Shown here one piece after another: positions 1 to 6,613 of a stretch of DNA of 10,501 bases (position 1 is its first letter; every line of letters begins with the position of its first letter). Made by a program: the position numbers and the translations under genes. Source of the stretch: Coxiellaceae bacterium (GTDB taxonomy: Bacteria; Pseudomonadota; Gammaproteobacteria; Coxiellales; Coxiellaceae); NCBI GenBank assembly GCA_014238325.1, contig JABABH010000120.1, forward strand, positions 1-10,501, given 5' to 3'. The notes below the pieces were generated by a model, which did not search any database, was not told the origin of the DNA, and saw only the letters and a program-made list of their open reading frames with translations.

Positions 1-1279
1 CGTGCTCCAAGAGTATTCGCACGACGCCCACATGTCCGTGCTTTGCCGCTATGTGTAGCGCTGTATTGCCATCCTCATTAGTCGGTGAATTAACCTCTAT
101 ACCGTTCTCCAAGAGTATTTGAACCACCTCCAAAGGTCCTCTTAATACCGCCCCATGTAGTGCTGTCTTGCCATCCTGGTCCTTTGCATTAATCTTTGCA
201 CCTCCCATCAGCAATAGAATGACAGCAACTAAATCCCCTTTTTCTGCCGCCACGTGTAGTGCTGTACGACTCTTTTTAGTCGATGAATTAGCATCTACAT
301 CGTATTTCAAAAGTCTTCGCACGAACTCCTCATCTCCGCTCTGTGCTGCTAGGTATAGCGCTGTCCATCTATTCTTATTCTGTACATTAATTGCACCGCG
401 CTCCAAGAGTATCCGCACGACGTCCACACGTCCGTACTCTACTGCTAGGTGTAGCGCTCGGAGGCCAGTATTACTCTTTAAATTAACATCTGCGCCGCCC
501 TCCAAGAGTATTCGCACGACGTTCATACGTCTATCCTGTGCCGCTATGTATAGCGCCGTATTGCCATCCTTATTCTTTAAATTAGCACCTGCACCGTGCT
601 CCAAGAGTATTCGCACGACCTCCACATGTCCGTTCTCTGCCGCCCAGTGTAGCGCTGTATTGCCATACTTATTCTTTAAATTAACCTTTGCACCGTGCTC
701 CAAGAGTATTCGCACGACGCCCACATGTCCGTGCTTTGCCGCTATGTGTAGCGCTGTATTGCCATCCTCATTCTTTAAATTAACCTCTGCACCGTGCTCC
801 AAGAGTAGTTGCACGACGACCTCATGTCCGTTTGCTGCCGCTAGGTATAGCGCTGTCCATCCATACTTATTCTTTAAATTAACCCTTGCACCGTGTCCCA
901 AGAGTAAGAGTAGTTGCACGACGCCCACATGTCCGTACTTTGCTGCTAGGTGTAGCGCTGTCCATTCATACTTACACTTTAAATTAACTTCTGCACCGCG
1001 CTCCAAGAGTATTCGCACGACGTCCACACGTCCGTACTTTGCTGCTAGGTGTAGCGCTGTCCATTCATCCTGATTTTTTGAATTAACATCTGCACCTTTG
1101 CTCAACAATAGCTCTACGGTGTTCTTATGTCCGTTCTCTGCCGCTAGGTGTAGCGCTGTCCATCCATTCTTATTTTCTGAATTAACATCTGCACCGCGCT
1201 CCAAGAGTATCCGCACGACGTCCACATGTCCGTACTCTGCTGCTAGATGTAGCGCCGTACTGTTACACGTATCCTGTGC
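1..1279 (-). repeat. Tandem ~99-bp ankyrin-coding repeats (13 units, last one cut by the edge)
   Basis: Units begin on the minus strand at 1279, 1180, 1081, 982, 877, 778, 679, 580, 481, 385, 286, 187 and 88. Most are exactly 99 bp (33 codons). The unit at 982 is 105 bp, the one at 481 is 96 bp, and the one at 88 starts with one extra codon; all length changes are multiples of three. Similarity is high at DNA level, not only protein level, with recurring blocks such as CTCTTGGAGCACGG. The repeat DNA is richer in G+C than the 5' part of the same gene: 30 of 60 bases at 1021-1080 against 20 of 60 at 1801-1860. A further degenerate unit lies at 1280-1375. Confidence 0.92.
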
Positions 1280-2287
1280 ACTGATTTCTCTACCGGTGTC
1301 CAATTGCCATCTAACGCCCGCTATATCTCCTTGGCTTGCAGCCAGGTGCAGCTGCCACCAGCTAGTATCCAAGTCGTGGGCGAAGATGGCCATGAACCAA
1401 GCCATTTGTAATCGCACTATATTTTGCTGAAGCAATTTAAGATTATCTATGCTTTTCCCTTGACCGTATTTTATAACTGCCTTGAATTCCTTGTGAATAA
1501 TAGTATTCTTAGTGCTGTGAACCGTCTCAAGAAAAGATTGAATATTCTCCCTCATCTCACTTTTAGTGTTATCCTTCGCATCGATGATCAATTTTTCAAG
1601 ATCCTTGGGCCATCTCATATCAGCAAAACATGCCTCTTGAATCACGGATAGTATGGGAACAGCTAATGTGGGATAATTCTGAATTTGCTTAAGCAGATCG
1701 AGTTGCCTGCTCTCAGGTGGTAGATCTCTATCAGTCACCACGAAGATCTCTCGATATAAACCGCGACGTATATAGTTTTTTATCAAGTTTAGTCTCTGAG
1801 AAATCGCAACCTTATCGATGATGCTTATTAAAAATCTATCATTCAAAAGGCCAGGTAATCTCACATATGAAACAGGCTTAGATCCTTCTAGTAAGTAAAA
1901 TAATACGATTTCACGAGCTTGGGTTAAATACGTTTGTGGCGTATCACAACCTTGAATCTCATGCAGTCTAATACTTAGATCCTTGCAATTGACAGCATCA
2001 ACGTCAGCCATCGACAAACATATTTGCGTTTTATAAAACTCATTGAGGTCTCCGCCTTGCCGCCTATCTTCGAATTGATTTAAAAGACTAACGTCAAAGT
2101 TTTCAGCATGCGTATCCGCATCAGAAGATCCATGAGTCCATAGGGCATGCAATCTTCGTTTATTCATGTCGACTTCGAACGATTCACCCACACTATATGA
2201 GGTACGCATAAGGTTCGACAAATCTTTATTTGATAACCATACAGCTATATTTTCCGATACAAGTTTCACGACTGTTTCTATCGTCAT
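1..2287 (-). CDS. Ankyrin-repeat protein with F-box-like N-terminus, C-terminus outside window
   Basis: Reading the minus strand from the ATG at 2287 gives 762 codons without a stop, and the frame leaves the window at position 1. A TAAGG Shine-Dalgarno-like site lies 9 bases before the ATG. Residues 5-35 resemble a degenerate F-box (LSNKDLSNLMRTS core). Residues about 46-304 are mixed, mostly helical in appearance, and match no family I recognise. From about residue 305 there are at least 14 ankyrin repeats: a degenerate first one (W310-W311), then units with the TALHLAA and VVRILLE cores. Ankyrin repeats bind proteins. Intracellular bacteria commonly secrete such proteins into host cells, and Legionella AnkB pairs an F-box with ankyrin repeats, so a host-directed effector is my inference. 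No signal peptide or clear membrane segment is seen. Any C-terminal secretion signal or extra domain would lie beyond the window. The neighbouring transposase remnant fits an accessory locus. Confidence 0.9.
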   Translation of the reverse strand, partial: MTIETVVKLVSENIAVWLSNKDLSNLMRTSYSVGESFEVDMNKRRLHALWTHGSSDADTHAENFDVSLLNQFEDRRQGGDLNEFYKTQICLSMADVDAVNCKDLSIRLHEIQGCDTPQTYLTQAREIVLFYLLEGSKPVSYVRLPGLLNDRFLISIIDKVAISQRLNLIKNYIRRGLYREIFVVTDRDLPPESRQLDLLKQIQNYPTLAVPILSVIQEACFADMRWPKDLEKLIIDAKDNTKSEMRENIQSFLETVHSTKNTIIHKEFKAVIKYGQGKSIDNLKLLQQNIVRLQMAWFMAIFAHDLDTSWWQLHLAASQGDIAGVRWQLDTGREISAQDTCNSTALHLAAEYGHVDVVRILLERGADVNSENKNGWTALHLAAENGHKNTVELLLSKGADVNSKNQDEWTALHLAAKYGRVDVVRILLERGAEVNLKCKYEWTALHLAAKYGHVGVVQLLLLLGHGARVNLKNKYGWTALYLAAANGHEVVVQLLLEHGAEVNLKNEDGNTALHIAAKHGHVGVVRILLEHGAKVNLKNKYGNTALHWAAENGHVEVVRILLEHGAGANLKNKDGNTALYIAAQDRRMNVVRILLEGGADVNLKSNTGLRALHLAVEYGRVDVVRILLERGAINVQNKNRWTALYLAAQSGDEEFVRRLLKYDVDANSSTKKSRTALHVAAEKGDLVAVILLLMGGAKINAKDQDGKTALHGAVLRGPLEVVQILLENGIEVNSPTNEDGNTALHIAAKHGHVGVVRILLEH

Positions 2288-2336
2288 ATATACTAACCTT
2301 ACTTTAAATAGCGTGTAACACGGATGGATGATACAT

Positions 2337-2365
2337 CCAATAGATTAAAGTTAACTTAATGCCAA
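2337..2365 (-). promoter_or_regulatory. Possible promoter for the ankyrin gene
   Basis: On the minus strand, TTGGCA (2365-2360, five of six matches to the -35 consensus) is followed after 17 bases by TATTGG (2342-2337, three of six matches to the -10 consensus), about 50 bases before the ATG at 2287. The dyad TGGATG-ATA-CATCCA (2325-2339) overlaps the -10 end and could be an operator or a transcript hairpin. Spacing is good but the -10 is weak, so this is a tentative call. Confidence 0.25.
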
Positions 2366-2368
2366 TAA

Positions 2369-2751
2369 CTTGAAAACATAGCTCCGCATTGGGTGTCTTA
2401 CCTTATAGGGAGTCGGTAGGACGTCATGATGACCCTAGATTGGACTGATTTTGATAAGGATAAACAGGCTACTCTAAGCCTTAATTGAGTCACATCTCAT
2501 GGGAGCTACAGTTTGATGACATCATTAGAATGAGAGGGAACATCCTAGTTGAAAATAGCCAAGAAGCAACGAAACCTGCATCCCAGTGGATAGGATTAGC
2601 AGGCAAAACAAAGACTATTCCGGACGCCCCAATAACACGCCAAAAATATCCAGTTCCCGTGGTGGCTTGCAAACATACCCACATGATGCAGGAGCCATGG
2701 TGTGTCGTCAGCTCACGTGAGGATATTTCTTTTCCACTCATTTACATTTGA
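2369..2751 (+). pseudogene. IS4-type DDE transposase remnant with stops and an internal deletion
   Basis: Two pieces of one transposase are visible in different frames. The first (2369 to about 2503) reads ENIAPHWVSYLIGSR, a TAG stop at 2417, DVMMTLDWTDFDKDKQATLSL, a TGA stop at 2486, then VTSHG. It resembles the region around the first catalytic Asp (the D of LDWT) in IS4-like transposases. The second, from about 2503 to the TGA at 2749-2751, contains FDDIIRMRGNILV, PASQW, PVVACKH and EPWCVVSSRED, matching the later part of the same family. The intervening stretch that normally holds the second catalytic Asp (ADRGF region), and the 3' end with the catalytic Glu, are missing, so it cannot be active. 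The family call is from memory of the motifs. I did not identify terminal inverted repeats. The open frame of the second piece is not an independent gene. Confidence 0.75.
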
Positions 2752-2779
2752 CACAGTTCTATGAACACTCCCTTGCTTA

Positions 2780-2808
2780 TAGATTTATCAGGGTAGCTTT
2801 GTTATAAT
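2780..2808 (+). promoter_or_regulatory. Likely promoter with extended -10 for the efflux operon
   Basis: A perfect TATAAT lies at 2803-2808, preceded by TG one base upstream (TGTTATAAT), which forms an extended -10 element. A weak -35 (TAGATT, 2780-2785) sits 17 bases upstream; extended -10 promoters tolerate a poor -35. The palindrome AATCGATT (2813-2820) lies at the expected transcription start and could be an operator. The implied 5' leader before the membrane fusion gene is about 170 bases. Confidence 0.55.
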
Positions 2809-2982
2809 GGCGAATCGATTGGGTTCCCTTTGTCATTGAATATCTCATCAATAGACCGTGTTTTCAATGCATATTCCTAAAGGCACACCGTGTATTGCCT
2901 GTCTATCCTCATGAGAGGCGATCTATCATCATGTCTGACGCTTAAGTTTAGATAGGCGTTTATTGATTACAGCATTAATAGG
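2809..2982 (+). other. Leader region before emrA-like gene, no gene seen
   Basis: About 170 bases with no convincing coding sequence. It holds short inverted repeats: AATCGATT (2813-2820), ATTGA-8 nt-TCAAT (2835-2852) and CCTC-ATGA-GAGG (2907-2918). None is strong enough to name a riboswitch, an attenuator or an EmrR/MarR-type operator. Confidence 0.3.
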
Positions 2983-2988
2983 ATGTTT

Positions 2989-4008
2989 ATGAAACGATTT
3001 ATCATTATCGGCCTCCCTGTAATACTACTACTCGCTACGCTTATTATCTTGGGTAGTCTCTATTGGCATCATAAAAAACTCTTTCCTAGCACAGATAATG
3101 CCTACGTGAATGCTAAAGTTATTCATATCGCATCGGAAATCTCTGGACCTGTCATTGAAGTGAATCCACGTATTCATGATCATGCGCATGTCTATAAAGG
3201 TGAGCCCCTATTTAATATCGACCCTCGCCCGTTTCAAATTGCTCATACTAAGGCAGAAACCGATCTTGCACTCGCCCGACAACAAATGCAGATCGATGAT
3301 AAAACGGTAGAAGCCGCAGAAGCCAAGGTCAGTCAAGCAGCAGCAGAACTGCATAATACCCACGCACAAACACAACGCGTACTCACTTTAACCCAGCAGA
3401 AAATACTGCCGTTATCGCAACGTGATGATGCCATAGCACGCTTAAAAATCGCAAAAGCAACTCTCATTGCCTCCAAAACGACCTTAGCAAAGGCGATCGC
3501 TATACGAGGAGCCCTCAACGACCAAAATGAGCATCTCAAAGCTGCTACTGCGATGCTAGCAAAGAGATCTCTCGACTTACAACATACGCATGTTGTAGCA
3601 CCTGCTTCTGGTGACCTCGCCAATTTTCACCTGCGTGTAGGTGACATGGTCACCTCTTATCAACCGCTATTTGCACTGATAGAAGATCATAGTCAATGGA
3701 TTGATGCAAATTTCAAAGAAGCTGAGTTGACTCATATCCAACCTAATGAAAGAGCAACCATTACTCTAGATATGTATCCAGGCATCCATTTCAAAGGGCA
3801 GGTTCAAAGTATTAGCCCCAGTAGCGGGACAAGCTTCTCTTTATTTCCACCAGAAAATGCGACAGGAAACTGGGTCAAAGTCACACAACGTTTTCCCGTC
3901 AAGATTCGCATCGTCTCTGAAGAGACTAGATATCCTTTAAGACTAGGTGCAAGCAGCAGAGTGGTTATTGATACAACACATCATAACGAAACCTTGCCAC
4001 CATCCTAA
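2989..4008 (+). CDS. emrA: EmrA-like membrane fusion protein (HlyD family)
   Basis: Periplasmic adaptor of a tripartite efflux pump, linking an inner-membrane MFS exporter to an outer-membrane TolC-type channel. Numbering from the upstream in-frame ATG at 2983 (341 aa): one N-terminal membrane anchor at residues 6-28, the family hallmark TDNAYV at 37-42, and a lipoyl-like half motif around 43-85. A long Ala/Gln-rich helical hairpin (coiled coil) spans about 85-200. The returning lipoyl half starts at VVAPASG (204-210), followed by a beta-barrel with SFSLFPPENATGNWVKV near 284-300, typical of EmrA-type proteins. I prefer the ATG at 2989 (339 aa) because AGGA lies 5 bases upstream of it, whereas the 2983 ATG overlaps that site. 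The emrB-like gene follows after 48 bases. No TolC homologue is in the window. Substrate is unknown; EmrA in E. coli serves hydrophobic drugs and uncouplers. Confidence 0.9.
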   Translation: MKRFIIIGLPVILLLATLIILGSLYWHHKKLFPSTDNAYVNAKVIHIASEISGPVIEVNPRIHDHAHVYKGEPLFNIDPRPFQIAHTKAETDLALARQQMQIDDKTVEAAEAKVSQAAAELHNTHAQTQRVLTLTQQKILPLSQRDDAIARLKIAKATLIASKTTLAKAIAIRGALNDQNEHLKAATAMLAKRSLDLQHTHVVAPASGDLANFHLRVGDMVTSYQPLFALIEDHSQWIDANFKEAELTHIQPNERATITLDMYPGIHFKGQVQSISPSSGTSFSLFPPENATGNWVKVTQRFPVKIRIVSEETRYPLRLGASSRVVIDTTHHNETLPPS

Positions 4009-4056
4009 TGGCATTCCATGCTCTCCTGATCTTACCCCCCACCCTATAGAGACCCG

Positions 4057-5598
4057 ATGACACATCAGCAGACGCCCGCAGAAAACAGAGCAACCTTTAC
4101 ACCTGTCGCGCATCCTTGGATCATCCTGATCACCGTGATGTTAGTTTCCATGTTAGAGCTGTTAGATACGACCGTGGTCAACGTGTCGTTACGTAATATG
4201 ATGACGTCTCTCAATGCGGATCAAAATCAAATCACGTGGGTCATTACAGCGTATTTAACCGCATCCGCTATTATGCTGCCTCTCACTGGATTTTTGATTA
4301 ATAGGGTCGGTCAAAAAAACTTACTGATGATCAACATCCTAGGATTTATGCTCGCTTCTTCCTTATGTGGACTATCCACCAATTTGTCTGAAATGGTATT
4401 ATTTCGAATCTTTCAAGGTATTTTTGGCTCGTCGCTTATCTCCTTGTCCCAAATTACCATTCGGCAAGTCTTTCCTGAAAAGCAACAGGCAAAGGTCATG
4501 CCTATCTGGGCATTAGGCGTTGTGATTGCACCTGCATTAGGCCCGACAGTAGGCGGCTTCATTACTCAATATATGGATTGGCGCTTTATTTTTTATGTCA
4601 ATATTCCGATCTGCTTGATTGGATTTCTTTTAACCCTACGATTTATACCCCGTCCCCCTCGAAGACCACATGTCATTCATTGGACCAGTTTGATACTGAT
4701 GGTCATCGGCATCGCAAGTCTGCAACTCTTTCTGGATCAAGGCAGTGAACATCAATGGTTCCAGTCAAATGCCATGCTACTCTTATTTGTGGTCGCTACT
4801 ATCTGCATCCTAGCTTTTATTGCTGCCTGTTTTATGACCAAAAACCCCTTAGTAGATTTACGCCTTTATAAGGAAAAAAACTTTGCGACGGCCTGCATCC
4901 TCATCGCTTGCTCTTTGGGCACCTTATCAGCTATCACAGCATTAGAACCCCTGATGCTAGAAAGCATTTTTCAATACCCCACTCTCATGACGGGAAAAAT
5001 GATGGGTGCGCTCGCTATCGGTGTCGCCTTATCCACACTGATTCTATCTCGCCTAATGCGCTATCTCGGCAGCAAACTCGTCGCTTGTATAGGCCTATTG
5101 GTGGCAACCTATGGGCTTTACCGTTTAACCCATATTACTTTACACACCGATGCGGACTTTTTTTTACTCAATAATATGCTGCTAGGCATTGGATTAGGGT
5201 TCGTTATGACACCTGTTAATATCTCATCTCTCAAAAATCTTCCTCTATCTAAAATACCCTCAGCGGCAGGTCTCTATACCTATGGCCGCATGTTAGGCAG
5301 CTCTATTGGCGTCTCATTATCTAATAGCGCTGTCATTTCAGCCACCCAGAGACATTGGCATCTATTGACCCAATATCTCAATCCATTTAGTGCACGACTA
5401 CATTTTTGGTTTAGTCATCAACATGCTAGATGGCTCAATACCTCAAGCTTGGCTGGACTACAAGGCGAATTACAACGACACGCTACCTTAATGGGCTTCC
5501 TCAGTGGCTTCCAAACACTTGCCCTCGTCTTTCTTCTCCTGATACCATTCGTATTCTTACTGGACCGACAAACCGTAAAAGACACAGGTCCTCAATAA
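4057..5598 (+). CDS. emrB: EmrB-like MFS drug exporter (DHA2 family, 14 TM)
   Basis: Proton-driven inner-membrane exporter of the major facilitator superfamily, expected to work with the adaptor encoded just upstream. The protein is 513 residues, the usual size for 14-helix DHA2 transporters. Visible signatures are LDTTVVNVSL at 36-45 (first helix, motif D1), ITWVITAYL at 59-67, a motif A variant GFLINRVGQKN at 78-88, and antiporter motif C, GVVIAPALGPTVGGF, at 154-168. A second-half segment LQLFLDQGS at 222-230 is also typical of EmrB relatives. The motif A loop lacks the usual Asp (Asn at that position), a common tolerated change. The ribosome binding site before the ATG is weak (AGAGAC), which suggests coupling to the upstream gene. 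Family assignment is secure; the substrate cannot be read from sequence. Confidence 0.93.
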   Translation: MTHQQTPAENRATFTPVAHPWIILITVMLVSMLELLDTTVVNVSLRNMMTSLNADQNQITWVITAYLTASAIMLPLTGFLINRVGQKNLLMINILGFMLASSLCGLSTNLSEMVLFRIFQGIFGSSLISLSQITIRQVFPEKQQAKVMPIWALGVVIAPALGPTVGGFITQYMDWRFIFYVNIPICLIGFLLTLRFIPRPPRRPHVIHWTSLILMVIGIASLQLFLDQGSEHQWFQSNAMLLLFVVATICILAFIAACFMTKNPLVDLRLYKEKNFATACILIACSLGTLSAITALEPLMLESIFQYPTLMTGKMMGALAIGVALSTLILSRLMRYLGSKLVACIGLLVATYGLYRLTHITLHTDADFFLLNNMLLGIGLGFVMTPVNISSLKNLPLSKIPSAAGLYTYGRMLGSSIGVSLSNSAVISATQRHWHLLTQYLNPFSARLHFWFSHQHARWLNTSSLAGLQGELQRHATLMGFLSGFQTLALVFLLLIPFVFLLDRQTVKDTGPQ

Positions 5599-5625
5599 TT
5601 AATATATGATATAGAGAGTATACTT

Positions 5626-5964
5626 TTGGATTGTTTATTTTGCAGCATTGCTACGGGAAAACAAGGTACCCTCATTTACGAGGACAAAACAGTCGTCGCC
5701 TTTGAAGATATCGAACCGCAGGCACCTGTCCATACGTTAATCATACCCAAGCAGCATATTGCTAGCATCAACGATATCACCGAACAAGATGCTACACTCA
5801 TCGGTCATATGGCCAATATTGCTCGACAGTTGGCAGAAGACAAAGGGGTCTCTCAGAGGGGCTATAGGCTCGTTTTCAATTGTAATCCGCAAGGCGGACA
5901 GGTTATTTTTCATCTCCATTTACATCTGTTAGCAGGCCGACAGATGACCTGGCCACCCGGTTAA
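5626..5964 (+). CDS. hinT: HIT-family nucleotide hydrolase, HinT-like
   Basis: Small cytoplasmic histidine-triad protein; HinT enzymes hydrolyse nucleoside 5'-phosphoramidates and related adenylates. The 112-residue length is typical. Visible features are CLFCSIATG at 3-11, EDIEPQAPVHTLIIPKQHI at 27-45, and the histidine triad HLHLHLL at 96-102, with the middle His98 expected to be the nucleophile. The family-typical C-terminal WPPG (109-112) is also present. The start is TTG at 5626, with AGAGAG 7 bases upstream; there is no in-frame ATG before the conserved first residues, so the TTG start is well supported. The gene begins 27 bases after the emrB-like gene and 45 bases before folE, so co-transcription is likely although a functional link to efflux is not evident. 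Which HIT substrate it uses in this organism is unknown. Confidence 0.93.
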   Translation: MDCLFCSIATGKQGTLIYEDKTVVAFEDIEPQAPVHTLIIPKQHIASINDITEQDATLIGHMANIARQLAEDKGVSQRGYRLVFNCNPQGGQVIFHLHLHLLAGRQMTWPPG

Positions 5965-6009
5965 AACCTATTCCAAATCACAGCTATCACTTACGGTTAT
6001 CCTCAGATT

Positions 6010-6561
6010 ATGTCCATTGAAAAACTTACGAAATCCATATTACAAGAGATCGGTGAAGATACCAGTCGACCAGGGCTTAAGCATACCCCTCGACGATTTC
6101 AGAACACCCTCGAATACCTCACTGCAGGTTATCAGACTAACCTAGCAGCCTTAGTCAATGATGCCATCTTTTCATCCCATATGGATGAAATGATCATCGT
6201 CAAGAATATTGAACTCTATTCACTTTGTGAACACCACTTATTGCCTTTTATTGGACAATGTCATATCGCGTATCTCCCAAATGGCAAGATTATTGGGTTA
6301 TCAAAAATAGCACGTATCGTTGATATGTACGCCCGACGTCTCCAATTACAGGAACATCTGACACAACAAATTGCGGACGCGATGGCCAGCATCACGGAAG
6401 CCAAAGGCGTGGGTGTGATCATTGAAGCTAAACACTTATGCATGATGATGCGTGGCGTCCAAAAGCAAAACCCTGATATGACCACGAGTATGATGCTTGG
6501 ACAATTTCGAACGGATCAAAGTACACGATCTGAATTTTTATCACTTATTAAGCCGTCATGA
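6010..6561 (+). CDS. folE: GTP cyclohydrolase I (FolE)
   Basis: Catalyses GTP to 7,8-dihydroneopterin triphosphate plus formate, the first step of tetrahydrofolate synthesis and also an entry into queuosine precursors. The 183-residue protein is full length for the homodecameric FolE family. Zinc ligands are visible: Cys73 and His76 in SLCEHH (71-76) and Cys144 in KHLCMMMRGV (141-150). Other conserved blocks are RPGLKHTPRR (20-29), GLSKIARIVDMYARRLQ (96-112), and the C-terminal TTSMMLGQF (158-166). The start ATG follows the HIT gene by 45 bases; I see no good Shine-Dalgarno site. The stop codon overlaps a short ATG frame (TCATGA at 6556-6561). No other folate gene is nearby, so it is probably just the last member of this transcription unit. 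The opposite-strand lpxK ends 53 bases away. Confidence 0.96.
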   Translation: MSIEKLTKSILQEIGEDTSRPGLKHTPRRFQNTLEYLTAGYQTNLAALVNDAIFSSHMDEMIIVKNIELYSLCEHHLLPFIGQCHIAYLPNGKIIGLSKIARIVDMYARRLQLQEHLTQQIADAMASITEAKGVGVIIEAKHLCMMMRGVQKQNPDMTTSMMLGQFRTDQSTRSEFLSLIKPS

Positions 6562-6605
6562 CTCAAGACTTGTTAGCTAAATGGCATAAAACGAGCTCAA
6601 TCTAA
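6558..6605 (+). other. Short 15-codon frame overlapping the folE stop
   Basis: An ATG at 6558 overlaps the folE TGA and opens a frame of 15 residues (MTQDLLAKWHKTSSI) ending with TAA at 6603-6605. It has the spacing of a translationally coupled gene. It is short enough to be chance, or the stub of a gene lost at the folE/lpxK junction. No function is proposed. Confidence 0.15.
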
Positions 6606-6613
6606 CTGCGGCA

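Noticed and set aside
385..982. Possible frameshifts at the irregular units starting at 982 (105 bp) and 481 (96 bp)
   Set aside because: Length changes are +6 and -3 bases, and the frame stays open through both units.
1..1279. CRISPR-like or satellite array
   Set aside because: The repeats are contiguous, 99 bp, in frame and encode ankyrin units; there are no short direct repeats with unique spacers.
168..1430. Long plus-strand open frames (301 and 110 codons) rich in Ser, Thr, Cys and repeated motifs
   Set aside because: They are the antisense of the ankyrin repeats; their periodic sequence simply mirrors the 99-bp units, and the minus frame gives textbook ankyrin repeats.
1424..1651. 75-codon plus-strand frame
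   Set aside because: It lies opposite the continuous ankyrin-protein frame, has no recognisable motif and no good ribosome site.
2490..2741. 83-codon minus-strand frame
   Set aside because: Antisense to the transposase remnant, whose plus-strand reading matches family motifs.
2911..2955. 14-residue leader-peptide frame before the emrA-like gene
   Set aside because: It has no ribosome site, no run of regulatory codons and no attenuator hairpin behind it.
4908..5174. 88-codon second frame within the emrB-like gene
   Set aside because: Same-strand shadow of the transporter frame with no motif; the MFS frame is continuous across it.
6261..6485. 74-codon minus-strand frame within folE
   Set aside because: Antisense shadow; the plus frame carries the zinc and active-site motifs of FolE.
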